NCBI GenBank assembly: GCA_014801815.1
Contig: JAAVDM010000034.1
Coordinates: 98,591 to 162,590, forward strand
Direction of reading: 5' to 3'
Source of the DNA: Bacteroides sp.
GTDB taxonomy: Bacteria > Bacteroidota > Bacteroidia > Bacteroidales > Muribaculaceae
Length of the DNA stretch: 64,000 bases
A program made the position numbers and the translations under genes. Positions 8,931 through 18,863 of this stretch are shown in pieces. Below the pieces are notes generated by a model, which saw nothing but the letters and a program-made list of their open reading frames with translations, ran no database searches and had not been told where the DNA came from. Within the stretch, counting starts at the first letter, position 1; every line of letters starts with the position of its first letter.

Positions 8931-9827
8931 TCAGATTAGAGATACACCGGTTTCAGCATATATCCGGCGCAGTTCGGCAGTGGTGATATTACGATAGTCA
9001 TCGGCACGCGGTGTGATAACGATACCTGCCATTTCGATCGCACCGGGACTTATAAGGCGTTGCGAATCATCATCGGCATAATAACATGCAGGACGGTGAG
9101 CCGAGCGCGGTACCGCCACAGCACGGAGTAACCCTGAAGGATCACGCCAGAAATAGGAATTTACACGCCCAGGGTCAGGATAACCTGTAACGGGGTCAAG
9201 TCCGCAGGCACCTGTCATGGTGCGGAGTATGCGCATACCGTCGGAGTCGGGAGTTATGACAGCACTCCAGAAATCGAAAGGCAGGTCGAGCCCCCATGAA
9301 GAAGCTGTCTCAATGCCGGGACGTGTCAGCGGGTGTCGCTCCATACAGAGCTGCATGAGCGGAAGTTCTTCAGTGAGCACAGCCTGACAGTGAAGATGAT
9401 CGGGCGCTGACGCACCTGAACGCGAACCGTTGAAGAACACCGTCATACCGGGTAATGCCTCGGCCATAGCCGCCATTTCAAGCGGCATACGGCTCTGCGG
9501 GGTGTGTGAAGTACTGACGATGGTAAAATGGACAGGAAAGACCGGAAAAGGATTGAGTAGCAGTTCCCAGCCTTGCATGACAGGATATGGAACCTGTTCG
9601 GGAGGGCGGTTGGCGGCGCACAAGAAACATGGACGCGGGCCTACATTGCCGGAAGCGTCAACCTTAGCTCCGGTGGAAACGATACGTGCCGGATTGAGCT
9701 GAACGCCGACAGTGAGGTCGCCGAGTTGAAGAGTCCGGCGCTCGGTGAGTCCGAGACGCCGGTAGTTGTCAGCCGCTAACGGCCACAGCTCAATCTGCTC
9801 TTCTATGAACGAAAGATAATCGAACAT
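8931..9827 (-). CDS. DUF4922 HIT-like phosphorylase/nucleotidyltransferase
   Basis: A 298-residue protein of the DUF4922 family. The segment APDHLHCQ near residues 140-147 is a His-x-His motif as in GalT and GDP-galactose phosphorylase (HIT superfamily), preceded by FFNGSRSGAS. An N-terminal FLCAANRPPEQ segment may bind zinc or substrate. HIT enzymes of this branch form or break nucleoside-diphosphate sugar bonds through a nucleotidyl-His intermediate; the reaction here is unknown. The start at 9827 (MFDYLSFIEEQ) was preferred to an ATG eight codons upstream. It sits in the murein operon 30 bp after the glycosyltransferase. Confidence 0.75.
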   Translation of the reverse strand: MFDYLSFIEEQIELWPLAADNYRRLGLTERRTLQLGDLTVGVQLNPARIVSTGAKVDASGNVGPRPCFLCAANRPPEQVPYPVMQGWELLLNPFPVFPVHFTIVSTSHTPQSRMPLEMAAMAEALPGMTVFFNGSRSGASAPDHLHCQAVLTEELPLMQLCMERHPLTRPGIETASSWGLDLPFDFWSAVITPDSDGMRILRTMTGACGLDPVTGYPDPGRVNSYFWRDPSGLLRAVAVPRSAHRPACYYADDDSQRLISPGAIEMAGIVITPRADDYRNITTAELRRIYAETGVSLI

Positions 9828-9857
9828 GATAAAGGAAAAAGCTATGAACACGGAGAA

Positions 9858-11318
9858 TCAGAACGGCAGTTCATCATCGTCAATCCAGTCGTCATCATCA
9901 AAACCGAAATTCTCGTCGTCAAGGTCGAAATCGTCATCAAAGAAATTCAGATCATTGCCGAGCATAGGCATGACTGGAGGCGTATCGACTGCATTGAGTT
10001 TGATGCGGGCCTGAATCTCGATAGAACGTAAGTAGTCCTTATAAACCTGATGAGCCACAACAGCCTCGGGCGAGAGATCGGCGTCAGAGTTGCCCTCCCA
10101 GCGGCGGCACAGATAAATGGCATCATAGATACGGCCTACGTAGAACTCGCGACTGACACGCAGACACATGGCATAATCCTCACCATAGCTGACATCAGGG
10201 AAACGGCATACCCGCGCTATAGGGGTGTAGAATGCTCTCGGCGCACCGAAACCGTTGACACGTAAAGCATTATTACGACCGTTGCGGTCTGTCCACTCTT
10301 TGTGGTCAATGATACCTTCGCCTATCGGGTTGAGGTCGAGGTCGGTGAGACGATAACTGCCCACCACCATACCGCAGCGGTCAGCATAAAATTTGGCTAC
10401 TACACGGGCAAGTGTGTCGGGACCGGCATAGACATCGTCCGAATCGAGCTGAACAGCAAAACGGCCGCACCATTCCGAATCAATAGCCCGATTCCAGCAG
10501 CCGCCAATGCCGAGCTGTTCGGAAGGATCGGGGTTTATGACATGCAGACGCGGGTCGTCTATAGCTGCCAGCACGTCGGAAGTGCCGTCGGTACTGCCGT
10601 TATCAACCACTATTAGGTTGAAGTCGAAATCAGTCTGCTGTGACAGAGCCGAACGCACGGCATCGCCAACAGTACGCACTCTGTTGCGCACCGGAATTAC
10701 GACTGATGCCTCGACCGGAAAGGAGCCTTCGCTGACATTGACACGTTCAGGTTTTTCGAGCAGCCGTGCCCCTATGAGTTCGAGATGGAGACGGAAAGTC
10801 TCCTCATGCTGACGCTGCATGACCTCGGCCGAAGCCTTCAGATAGTCAAACTGACGTTCGCCTGACTTCCGGAAATCGGATTTGTTAACAGTGTAGAGGT
10901 ATTCGGGTATGTGTACGAAAGTACCTGTTACCGACAGACGCAGCCGTAACGAATACCAGCCGCCGTCGAGCGGCAGGGGGTCGTTGCCGAGAAGATCGAG
11001 AAGCCTCGATATGACATGAAGCGCTGTGGCGGCATTGATAAAGACTACCGGGCCGAAATTGAAGGAATCGGTGACGGAGCCTATCTGATAAGGTGCCACA
11101 GGCTGACGGACGAGAGAGCCGTCGGTGAGGCGCTCGCGGTAGTGACCGTAGAGTAACGGCGACTCAGTGTCGGCGCCTATCTGTTCGATGCGCTCTATGG
11201 CTCCCGGCGCGAAGTCGACAGGATTGTCCGAGAGGAGCACCGCTACGTAATGCTGCAGCGGCGAGTCGAGAATTGCCTCGCGCAGCTGGGAGATATTCTT
11301 GAATCGTATTGGAGTCAT
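9858..11318 (-). CDS. Family 2 glycosyltransferase with extended N-terminus and acidic tail
   Basis: A 486-residue protein. Residues about 205-400 form a GT-A fold: VVIPVRNRVRTVGDAVRSAL at its start, VDNGSTDGTSDVL for nucleotide binding and LDSDD near residue 290 as the metal-binding DxD. The first 200 residues look like the C-terminal half of a second, degenerate GT2 domain. The last 28 residues are almost only Asp, Glu, Phe and Leu. The donor and acceptor are unknown. No membrane segments are seen, so it is cytoplasmic or peripheral. It is 35 bp downstream of the amidase gene and 30 bp upstream of DUF4922, and conserved order with both is familiar from other Bacteroidales. Confidence 0.8.
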   Translation of the reverse strand: MTPIRFKNISQLREAILDSPLQHYVAVLLSDNPVDFAPGAIERIEQIGADTESPLLYGHYRERLTDGSLVRQPVAPYQIGSVTDSFNFGPVVFINAATALHVISRLLDLLGNDPLPLDGGWYSLRLRLSVTGTFVHIPEYLYTVNKSDFRKSGERQFDYLKASAEVMQRQHEETFRLHLELIGARLLEKPERVNVSEGSFPVEASVVIPVRNRVRTVGDAVRSALSQQTDFDFNLIVVDNGSTDGTSDVLAAIDDPRLHVINPDPSEQLGIGGCWNRAIDSEWCGRFAVQLDSDDVYAGPDTLARVVAKFYADRCGMVVGSYRLTDLDLNPIGEGIIDHKEWTDRNGRNNALRVNGFGAPRAFYTPIARVCRFPDVSYGEDYAMCLRVSREFYVGRIYDAIYLCRRWEGNSDADLSPEAVVAHQVYKDYLRSIEIQARIKLNAVDTPPVMPMLGNDLNFFDDDFDLDDENFGFDDDDWIDDDELPF

Positions 11319-11353
11319 GATTGAATCAGAACAGGAGAGAGGCGGAGTGTGGT

Positions 11354-14300
11354 TTATCTCTTAAGAAAGTCGAGCAGCTGACGCATCAGAGAGTTGCGGG
11401 TGTCGGGATCGGTAATCGACTCGAACGGTATGGTCAGCGTAGCTGTATTGCTCTTGCCTCGGGTGTGCAGTACACCTACCGGAGTATCGGTAGCGCCGGC
11501 TGTCATTGCTACAGCAGCGGTGCCGGGAGTCGCGGGAGATATGCCGTCTGGCATTTCGACTACATAACAGTCGGAGTTGAGTGTAGAAGAATAAGCCAGC
11601 GAACCCTTGGCAAGATTTGAACCCATTGCACCGGCTGTCACATGAGCGTAACCGGAAGGCACAACAGGGTCGGAAGACGGTACAATGCCCAGAACCTCTT
11701 GACCGAATGAACGGTCGGCCGATGATGAACGCATACCGAACAGTTCGTCGGCTACGTACTGACCGCTGACAAGCAAGTCGCCGCCTTTGGAGGTGTATGA
11801 AGTAAGGGCTTTGCGCAGAGCCTCCGGGAAGGCAGTGAAACGCACGCCGGACATACCGTTGCCGGTGACGGTGGCACGTTGTTTGCCGAGTATAAGATCG
11901 ACCACCGGATACTTGTCAAGATGTACGTTACCTTTCTCGACAGCGGAAGCACTGGCTGACACGAAACCCATGCCGGCGGCGGCTATCGAACGACCGTGCA
12001 GATAGGGGTAGTCGAACGTATTGCCCGCTATGACTTGTGTGGCATAGTTGCTTTCGCTGCGTCCGTGACTTTCGCCGGCGGCCCGGCGCATCTCGGTCTG
12101 ATGTCCGGTGAAGGATATATCCTTGATGTAAGGCACACCGAAATCCAACATAGAGGAGAATCCGGCGTTACCGTCTGAGTTTATCTCTCCGGGACCTGCC
12201 ACACGTGTAAAGCCGTTGACCACAAGTATCGGGTCGGAACCGTCAGGAGCCTCGCGCAGAGCCAACACCTCGCTCGGGAAGGCACGGCCGCCTTCGTTGG
12301 CCGCAATGATACGGTAGGAATGAAGGTCATGGTCTTCGACTTCGAGTTTGAAATGTGTCTCATGTGTAGTGGCAAGGAAATGCCAGCCCAGTTCGTCGTC
12401 GGTACGCTCCATGATAAGATAGCGCGTAGGCATGGCGGTAGGCTCCAGAGGGTCGGCCTGCGGAGCCCAACTGAGACGGTAGTGGCGGGGACTTTCACGG
12501 ATGATAGCGAAATCCTCGACCGGCATAGGCTGAATGACGACCTCCCGGTTCTTACGCTCGGATACGAAACGAGCCAATGCCTTATAGATAGCACGTCCTA
12601 CGGTAAAGCGGAACGAAGGATCGAGACCATAACGCATGTCGGCGAAATTCTGGTGACTCATCAGCTCTATGAGTGTTGTTGGCACCTCAGGCACACGCGC
12701 TTCAACGTACGACTTGTCCCACATTGAACGACGTGTCCATGTGGGTTCAAAGGTCTTGCGTATGTCACCTGTTATCTGGCGCATCAACATATCGGTGAGT
12801 GTGCGTGAGTTGGAGCGTGGAGTACCGTCGGTATATGTATCACCGTTGTTGGTGAAATATATACCTAAAGTTCCTACGAATGTATCGTCGGCACGCTTGC
12901 CGGCATCTGAATGGAGAGCGAAAGCGACATCGACAGGAATACCGAGACCTTCAGCGTTGGGTAGCACACGTGAGCCACCGGCAAGATAGTTGACCCAGTG
13001 ACCGCGTGAGGTATAGTCGTCCTTATAGTCGTCAGAACCGTGATAAGGCGAATAGACACTCTCCGGGAAGCCTGCCCAGTGCAGCCAGTAGCGAGCTCCC
13101 TCGACAAAGCGCGGCATACCTGAAGTTACGAATTTTGGAGCGGGGCCTTTGGGGCGAGATGCCTCATTCGTACTGTTTTCAGGACCGGCGGTGTCGCCTA
13201 TGATATCATCGGGTGATATATCCTCATCGGTCTCTTCATCGCTGCCGTCGGAGTCACTTGCAGCCGAAGCCGGCGGAACGGAGGGGTCATAGTAGATATC
13301 GGCACGCCGTGGGGAGCGGGCTATGTTACCCATGCCGCCACCTATCTTGACAGCATCGGCAGTGACTATGGTACCGGATTTGCCTTCGGTAAGGTTGGAA
13401 AGCACTACGACCGGCTCGGTATCACTGAACCCGGCTTCAAGTGGGAAAGTGCCGAGATATATCCATGTGCCGCCACCCATTGTCTGATTGACCTTAAACG
13501 AGCGGGAACCGCCCGAATAGTTGACCGTGTAGAGAGCGTCCTGTGTACTCTCGGGCAGAGACTTGTAGCTGACATAAACGGCGTATTCTCCATCTTCTGG
13601 AATGTCGGCGCACCATGCCGCCAGTGACACATCGTTACCGGAATGTGTGGTTTCCACCTGACGGTATGTACCGTTTTCGAAAGGATTTTCCGTATCGCGG
13701 AAATCGGGCAGGTCGTAGATAAAACCTTCGAGTTCGCCGGTAGACCATTTATGCTTGCCTGAATGTTCCTGATAAGTGGTCTGCGAGAACAGCATACCAT
13801 CTTCGTTGGTATCATTGTCAACGATAACTTCGTTGACGTTGGTGTCGCGCTCACGCGGCAGCATGACATAGGCACCGGCGTTCTCAAGCATGGGCACCAC
13901 GTATGGAAGGATGTAACCCATAGTGTAGGTGTCCTCAACCGTTTCAAACAGCAGAGGACGCTGCCACAACCATGTTCCGTCGGCCGGTTTGTAGTAGCGG
14001 CCGTGACTGTGCCAGAGAGCTACAATGTCGCCCTCCATACCTTTGGGCGCCTTGACTTCCGGATTGACCTCGACTACAAAAGGAACATTTTTGCGGTAAC
14101 GTTCGGGCAGTTTGTCGACCGTAGTGATGTAATAAGCCAAAGGTTTTGATTTCACCGAAAGAGAGACAGTATAATTCCTCAGAGAATCGGGAAGTGACTT
14201 GGAGACACACTTTGAAAGGTCATCAATCAGTTTACGGGTCACGGGCAGATAAGTGAAGTTCTCATTGAGACTCACGGCTGCCATACGTTTGGTTGCATCG

Positions 14301-14785
14301 GGTTTTACGCTGTTGACACGCAGACCTCCCGGATCCATTGCTTCGGGAATCCACGCGAGCACAGCATTATTGACCCGGAGTGTCAGCGGATCGTTTGAAG
14401 GCTGTTCAACGGGCTGTGCCGGTTTTGCAGTCGTCTTCTTACTGGTCTTTTTAACAGTAGTTTTCTTGGGGGTTGTTTTTTTCTTACGTGTAGCAGTCGA
14501 AGAATTTTTCGCTGCAGTTGTTGTCTTGGCCTTTGTGGTGGTTTTCTTTTTAGCAGCTGTAGTCTTCTTTTTAGCAGCTGTAGTCTTCTTGCCGGCTGTT
14601 TTGCCGGCTGTTTTACCGGTGGCCTTAGCTGTAGTTTTCTTGGCTGTGGTTTTCTTGGCTGTGGTTTTCTTGGCCGGAGTGGCTTCGGCGGCAGCTACTT
14701 CAGCAGTGACAGACTCGGCCACTGTCACCGTCGAGGCTGCTATACCTACAGCAAGGAGGAGTTTATGTATATTGCGAAAGTGCAT
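11354..14785 (-). CDS. Secreted split N-acetylmuramoyl-L-alanine amidase with golvesin-like insert
   Basis: An 1143-residue exported protein often labelled xanthan lyase in databases. A signal-like helix (residues about 5-25) is followed by a Lys/Thr/Ala-rich region (39-123) resembling histone H1 tails. An amidase_3-like core appears in two halves: residues about 250-315 with WHSHG (zinc His candidates 259/261), and 615-735 with FALHSDAG (His625) and TTLIELMSHQNFADMRYG, where Glu707 matches the catalytic Glu of the family. Between them lies a golvesin C-terminal-like beta domain (about 375-485) and an acidic linker (505-540). A fibronectin-type segment and a Rossmann-like C-terminal domain (860-1143) follow. 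Expected role is cleavage of periplasmic murein. It is the first gene of the operon. Confidence 0.75.
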   Translation of the reverse strand: MHFRNIHKLLLAVGIAASTVTVAESVTAEVAAAEATPAKKTTAKKTTAKKTTAKATGKTAGKTAGKKTTAAKKKTTAAKKKTTTKAKTTTAAKNSSTATRKKKTTPKKTTVKKTSKKTTAKPAQPVEQPSNDPLTLRVNNAVLAWIPEAMDPGGLRVNSVKPDATKRMAAVSLNENFTYLPVTRKLIDDLSKCVSKSLPDSLRNYTVSLSVKSKPLAYYITTVDKLPERYRKNVPFVVEVNPEVKAPKGMEGDIVALWHSHGRYYKPADGTWLWQRPLLFETVEDTYTMGYILPYVVPMLENAGAYVMLPRERDTNVNEVIVDNDTNEDGMLFSQTTYQEHSGKHKWSTGELEGFIYDLPDFRDTENPFENGTYRQVETTHSGNDVSLAAWCADIPEDGEYAVYVSYKSLPESTQDALYTVNYSGGSRSFKVNQTMGGGTWIYLGTFPLEAGFSDTEPVVVLSNLTEGKSGTIVTADAVKIGGGMGNIARSPRRADIYYDPSVPPASAASDSDGSDEETDEDISPDDIIGDTAGPENSTNEASRPKGPAPKFVTSGMPRFVEGARYWLHWAGFPESVYSPYHGSDDYKDDYTSRGHWVNYLAGGSRVLPNAEGLGIPVDVAFALHSDAGKRADDTFVGTLGIYFTNNGDTYTDGTPRSNSRTLTDMLMRQITGDIRKTFEPTWTRRSMWDKSYVEARVPEVPTTLIELMSHQNFADMRYGLDPSFRFTVGRAIYKALARFVSERKNREVVIQPMPVEDFAIIRESPRHYRLSWAPQADPLEPTAMPTRYLIMERTDDELGWHFLATTHETHFKLEVEDHDLHSYRIIAANEGGRAFPSEVLALREAPDGSDPILVVNGFTRVAGPGEINSDGNAGFSSMLDFGVPYIKDISFTGHQTEMRRAAGESHGRSESNYATQVIAGNTFDYPYLHGRSIAAAGMGFVSASASAVEKGNVHLDKYPVVDLILGKQRATVTGNGMSGVRFTAFPEALRKALTSYTSKGGDLLVSGQYVADELFGMRSSSADRSFGQEVLGIVPSSDPVVPSGYAHVTAGAMGSNLAKGSLAYSSTLNSDCYVVEMPDGISPATPGTAAVAMTAGATDTPVGVLHTRGKSNTATLTIPFESITDPDTRNSLMRQLLDFLKR
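14414..14676. repeat. Tandem short repeats coding the Lys/Thr/Ala-rich tail
   Basis: Within the amidase gene, units such as GCTGTGGTTTTCTTG (three times near 14640-14685) and TTTTTAGCAGCTGTAGTCTT (twice near 14547-14590) repeat in phase with codons. They encode the AKKTT/GKTA repeats. Such a tract could vary in copy number by slippage without a frame change. Confidence 0.7.
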
Positions 14786-14921
14786 GTATCAATCTGAATT
14801 GAGAATTGAGAGAACAGGGAACTGAATGTTGTGACACTCAGTGTCTCACTACGATAAAAGGAGAGGGGAATTGAGAATAAAGGAGAGAGACTCAATTCCG
14901 AGGCGGAGAGAGGTTAATTTA

Positions 14922-14953
14922 CAAAATTAACAAATAAATTGCGGTGTGGCAAA
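14922..14953 (-). promoter_or_regulatory. Promoter of the murein operon
   Basis: Minus-strand TTTG (14950-14953) and TAATTTTG (14922-14929) are spaced by exactly 20 bp, the Bacteroidetes consensus layout. The transcript would have a leader of about 130 nt containing the inverted repeat GGAATTGAG/CTCAATTCC (14867-14900). It would serve the genes from 14785 down to 5403. Confidence 0.8.
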
Positions 14954-15011
14954 ACAGTAAAGCGATTTTAAAACCATTTCACACTTCCGGCGACTGCTGT
15001 GACGGTGATTA

Positions 15012-15205
15012 TAAGTAGCTCTTAAAAATTAAACGATATATGTTTTGAGGTAAAGTCTTTAAATCCTGAACTATAAAACTTGTTATTTTTTGTGCTCCGG
15101 ACTTGTCACTCAGTTGGATACTGAAGTATTCTCCTTCGCTCCGCATCCGAATCGCCTCAAAAATAATTGCGTTTTATATGTTCATTAATTTTTAAGAGCT
15201 ACTTA
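15012..15205. repeat. Full-length palindromic repeat element, copy 1
   Basis: A 194-bp element bounded by TAAGTAGCTCTTAAAAATTA and its inverse complement TAATTTTTAAGAGCTACTTA. Internal inverted segments (ATAAAAC...TTATTTTT against AAAAATAA...GTTTTAT) and a central GGATACTGAAGTATTC hairpin make the whole element foldable. It lies in the 514-bp divergent gap between the murein operon and lepA. The rest of that gap holds the murein promoter and leader, the lepA promoter and no supported gene. Confidence 0.85.
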
Positions 15206-15247
15206 CAAAAAGAGGTGTCTAAGTGTGTGATTACGGTAGAAAATAGT

Positions 15248-15255
15248 TAAATTTG
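15248..15255 (+). promoter_or_regulatory. Probable -7 box for lepA
   Basis: TAAATTTG matches the TAnnTTTG consensus and lies 44 bp before the lepA ATG. No good -33 TTTG is found at the usual spacing, only TGTG. Confidence 0.5.
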
Positions 15256-15299
15256 CAGTTGGAATAAATAAGAAGAAAAAACACGACCAAGAACTCGGA

Positions 15300-17087
15300 A
15301 TGAAAAATATAAGAAACTTCTGTATCATAGCCCATATAGACCATGGCAAGTCGACACTTGCCGACCGTCTGCTGGAACGTACCGGTACCGTGACGGGCAA
15401 GGATATGGAGGCTCAGGTGCTCGACGACATGGAGCTGGAACGCGAGCGCGGTATTACCATCAAGAGCCATGCCATACAGATGAACCACCGTGAAGGCGGC
15501 CAGGATTACGTGCTCAATCTCATAGACACTCCGGGACACGTAGACTTTTCATACGAGGTGTCCCGTTCGATAGCGGCCTGTGAGGGGGCGCTTCTTATAG
15601 TTGATGCCTCGCAGGGTATACAGGCACAGACCATATCCAATCTGTATATGGCTATCGACAACGACCTGGAGATAATACCGGTTATCAACAAATGTGACCT
15701 TGAGAGTGCCAAGCCCGATGAGGTGGAAGATCAGATAGTGGAACTGTTAGGTTGCGACCGTGAAGACATAATACGCGCCAGCGGTAAGACCGGTATGGGT
15801 ATAGACGAAGTGCTGCACGCCATAGTGGAACGTGTGCCGGCTCCGAAAGGTGACCCCGACGCACCGCTACAGGCACTTATATTCGACTCGGTATTCAACC
15901 CGTTCCGTGGCATCATAGCTTACTTCAAGATAGAAAACGGCCGTATGCGTACTGATGATTTCGTAAAGTTCGTATCGACCGGTAAAGAATATCATGCTGA
16001 CGAAATCGGAGTCCTGAAACTTGATATGGACCCGCGTCCGGAGCTTTCAGCCGGTAATGTGGGTTATATAATTTCGGGTATAAAATCATCGAAAGAGGTC
16101 AAGGTGGGTGATACAATAACCCATGTGAACAGACCGTGTGATAAAGCCATAGATGGATTCGAAGAGGTAAAACCAATGGTGTTTGCCGGTGTCTATCCTA
16201 TCGAAACCGAAGACTTCGAGAATCTGCGTGCCTCACTGGAGAAACTACAGCTCAATGATGCCTCGCTGACATTCCAGCCCGAATCTTCGGCAGCACTTGG
16301 TTTCGGTTTCCGCTGCGGTTTTCTCGGATTACTGCACATGGAAATTGTGCAGGAACGACTGGGACGTGAATTTAATATGGACGTTATCACCACTGTGCCT
16401 AACGTATCGTATAAGGTGTTTGACAAGAAAGGTAACGTCTATGAAGTACACAATCCCTCCGGTCTGCCGGATGCTACTCTTATCGACCATATAGAAGAGC
16501 CCTACATACGTGCTACGGTCATAACGCAGGCCGACTACATAGGCCCCATAATGACCCTGTGTCTCGGCAAACGCGGTGAACTGGTGAAGCAGGAGTACAT
16601 ATCGGGCAACCGTATGGAGATAACTTTCGACATGCCATTGGGCGAGATTGTGATTGACTTCTACGATAAGTTGAAGTCAATATCGAAAGGTTATGCCTCA
16701 TTCGACTACCATCTGTATGATTTCCGCGAGTCAAAACTCGTGAAACTCGATATTCTGCTTAACGGCGAGAGTGTCGATGCTCTCTCGACACTGACTCATG
16801 CTGACAACGCAGTGCGTTTCGGACGCCGGATGTGTGAGAAACTGAAAGAACTTATACCGCGCCAACAGTTCGATATAGCCATACAGGCGGCTATCGGAGC
16901 CAAGATAATAGCGCGAGAGACAATAAAAGCCGTGCGTAAGGACGTTACGGCCAAGTGCTACGGCGGTGACATCTCACGTAAGCGTAAGCTGCTTGAGAAA
17001 CAGAAAGCCGGTAAAAAGCGCATGAAGCAGATAGGTTCGGTAGAAGTGCCGCAGAAGGCGTTTCTGGCCGTACTTAAACTTGACTGA
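15300..17087 (+). CDS. lepA: Elongation factor 4 (LepA)
   Basis: A 595-residue translational GTPase. The GTP-binding motifs are [14 protein letters not shown] (residues 11-24), DTPGHVDF (about 77-84) and NKCD (about 131-134), and the LepA-specific C-terminal end ([24 protein letters not shown]) is complete. EF4 acts on stalled or mistranslocated ribosomes and helps ribosome assembly. The length is normal for the family (about 600). It is followed after 28 bp by the fumarase gene on the same strand, and lies downstream of a palindromic repeat and a putative promoter. Confidence 0.97.
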   Translation: MKNIRNFCIIAHIDHGKSTLADRLLERTGTVTGKDMEAQVLDDMELERERGITIKSHAIQMNHREGGQDYVLNLIDTPGHVDFSYEVSRSIAACEGALLIVDASQGIQAQTISNLYMAIDNDLEIIPVINKCDLESAKPDEVEDQIVELLGCDREDIIRASGKTGMGIDEVLHAIVERVPAPKGDPDAPLQALIFDSVFNPFRGIIAYFKIENGRMRTDDFVKFVSTGKEYHADEIGVLKLDMDPRPELSAGNVGYIISGIKSSKEVKVGDTITHVNRPCDKAIDGFEEVKPMVFAGVYPIETEDFENLRASLEKLQLNDASLTFQPESSAALGFGFRCGFLGLLHMEIVQERLGREFNMDVITTVPNVSYKVFDKKGNVYEVHNPSGLPDATLIDHIEEPYIRATVITQADYIGPIMTLCLGKRGELVKQEYISGNRMEITFDMPLGEIVIDFYDKLKSISKGYASFDYHLYDFRESKLVKLDILLNGESVDALSTLTHADNAVRFGRRMCEKLKELIPRQQFDIAIQAAIGAKIIARETIKAVRKDVTAKCYGGDISRKRKLLEKQKAGKKRMKQIGSVEVPQKAFLAVLKLD

Positions 17088-17115
17088 TAAATACCATACT
17101 AACTTTAGATACGAT

Positions 17116-18774
17116 ATGCCAACAAAACCTTTTCATTATCAGGAGATGTTCCCTCTGGGACCCGATACCACCGAGTATCGTCTCATCACCAAGGACCATG
17201 TGAAAGTCGAGAACTGGAACGGCCATGAGATGCTGGTGGTTGACCCCGAGGCGCTGACCATAATAGCCAATGTAGCTTCACATGACTGCTCATTCATGCT
17301 GCGTCGTGAACACAACGAGATGGTAGCCAAGATACTGTCAGACCCCGAGGCTTCGGCCAACGATAAGTTTGTAGCGCTCACCATGCTGCGTAATGCCGAA
17401 GTAGCTTCAAAGGGTGTGCTGCCGTTCTGTCAGGATACAGGTACGTCAATTTGTGCCGCCTATAAGGGACAGCAGGTGTGGACAGGCTGTGACGACGAAG
17501 AGAAAATTTCGGAAGGTGTCTATAAGACCTATACCGAGAATAATCTGCGCTATTCGCAAAACGCTCCTCTGACAATGTATGATGAGGTCAACACCGGCTG
17601 TAACCTTCCCGCACAGATAGAGATACACGCTACAGAGGGTGATGAGTACAAGTTCCTCTTTGTTGCCAAAGGCGGTGGCTCGGCAAATAAGACCTATCTT
17701 TATCAGGAAACAAAGGCTATACTCAACAAGAAGACACTTGTGCCTTTCCTTATCGAGAAGATGAAGACTCTCGGCACAGCTGCATGTCCTCCTTATCATA
17801 TCGCTTTTGTGATAGGTGGTACTTCGGCTGAGGCAAATCTTGCAGCTGTTAAGAAGGCATCTGTGAAGTATTATGATGCTCTTCCTACGAAGGGCAATGA
17901 GTACGGTCACGCATTCCGCGATGTTGAACTTGAGAAAGAACTCCTTGAGGCAGCTCACAATATCGGTCTCGGCGCACAGTTCGGCGGTAAGTATTTCGCT
18001 CATGACGTGCGTGTGATACGTATGCCGCGTCACGGTGCTTCGTGTCCTGTAGGTATGGGCGTAAGCTGTTCTGCCGACCGTAACATAAAGGCTAAAATCA
18101 ATCGTGACGGTCTGTGGGTAGAGAAACTTGATGAGTTCCCCGGTGAACTGATTCCTGTAGAACTGCGTCAGCGGGGAGAAGGTGAGGTTATCAAGATTGA
18201 TCTTGACCGTCCTATGGAAGAGGTGCTTGCCGACCTGACCAAGTATCCTGTTGGAACACGTCTGTCGCTGAAAGGTACTATCATTGTAGGTCGTGACATC
18301 GCACACGCCAAAATCAAAGAGCGTCTTGATGCCGGCGAACCTATGCCTGAATATCTGAAAAATCACCCCATCTACTATGCCGGTCCGGCTAAGAAACCCG
18401 AAGGAATGCCGTCAGGCTCGTTCGGTCCCACTACTGCAGGACGTATGGACCCGTATGTTAATCAGTTCCAGGATGCCGGCGGTTCAATGATAATGATAGC
18501 CAAGGGTAACCGCAGTCAGCAGGTGACCGATGCCTGCCATAAGCACGGTGGTTTCTACTTAGGTTCGATAGGCGGTCCGGCTGCTATTCTTGCTAAGGAT
18601 TCAATCAAGAATGTCGAACTGCTCGAATATCCCGAACTTGGTATGGAGGCTATATGGAAGATTGAAGTTGAGGATTTTCCGGCCTTTATACTCGTCGACG
18701 ACAAGGGTAATGACTTTTTCAAGCAGATTAAGCCCCGCTGTCCGATGGGTGACGCTGAAGGCTGCGCAAAGTAA
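17116..18774 (+). CDS. Class I iron-sulfur fumarate hydratase
   Basis: A 552-residue class I fumarase (FumA/FumB type), converting fumarate and malate. The [4Fe-4S] cluster Cys candidates are in LPFCQDTGT (near residue 107), [12 protein letters not shown] and [13 protein letters not shown]. The N-terminal alpha and C-terminal beta domains are fused in one chain. In anaerobic Bacteroidales the enzyme works in the reductive branch to succinate. The ATG at 17116 ([14 protein letters not shown]) is preferred over a TTG at 17080 that would overlap lepA. A strong hairpin terminator follows 26 bp after the stop. Confidence 0.93.
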   Translation: MPTKPFHYQEMFPLGPDTTEYRLITKDHVKVENWNGHEMLVVDPEALTIIANVASHDCSFMLRREHNEMVAKILSDPEASANDKFVALTMLRNAEVASKGVLPFCQDTGTSICAAYKGQQVWTGCDDEEKISEGVYKTYTENNLRYSQNAPLTMYDEVNTGCNLPAQIEIHATEGDEYKFLFVAKGGGSANKTYLYQETKAILNKKTLVPFLIEKMKTLGTAACPPYHIAFVIGGTSAEANLAAVKKASVKYYDALPTKGNEYGHAFRDVELEKELLEAAHNIGLGAQFGGKYFAHDVRVIRMPRHGASCPVGMGVSCSADRNIKAKINRDGLWVEKLDEFPGELIPVELRQRGEGEVIKIDLDRPMEEVLADLTKYPVGTRLSLKGTIIVGRDIAHAKIKERLDAGEPMPEYLKNHPIYYAGPAKKPEGMPSGSFGPTTAGRMDPYVNQFQDAGGSMIMIAKGNRSQQVTDACHKHGGFYLGSIGGPAAILAKDSIKNVELLEYPELGMEAIWKIEVEDFPAFILVDDKGNDFFKQIKPRCPMGDAEGCAK

Positions 18775-18799
18775 AAGGACAACTTGAAATATAGTGATT

Positions 18800-18850
18800 G
18801 TAAAAATATATCGCTGGCCCGTAGTAAACGGGTCGGCGATATATTTTTAC
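18800..18850. terminator. Bidirectional terminator between fumarase and DUF308 gene
   Basis: Arms GTAAAAATATATCGC and GCGATATATTTTTAC flank an inner CCCG/CGGG stem. A and T tracts on both sides allow termination of both convergent transcripts. Confidence 0.8.
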
Positions 18851-18863
18851 AACAAGGAGATTA

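Noticed and set aside
14253..14825. 190-codon plus-strand frame with VVFLAVVFLA repeats
   Set aside because: The apparent membrane-like sequence is the complement of Lys/Thr/Ala repeats in the amidase gene, an artefact of codon repeats.
15080..15170. Possible short coding segment in the palindromic repeat (RSEGEYFSI, then LSDK)
   Set aside because: The two long copies keep the frame only over about 20 codons and differ in frame afterwards. Conservation is explained better by hairpin pairing.
17446..18366. 306-codon minus-strand frame
   Set aside because: It lies entirely within class I fumarase on the opposite strand and has no family signal.
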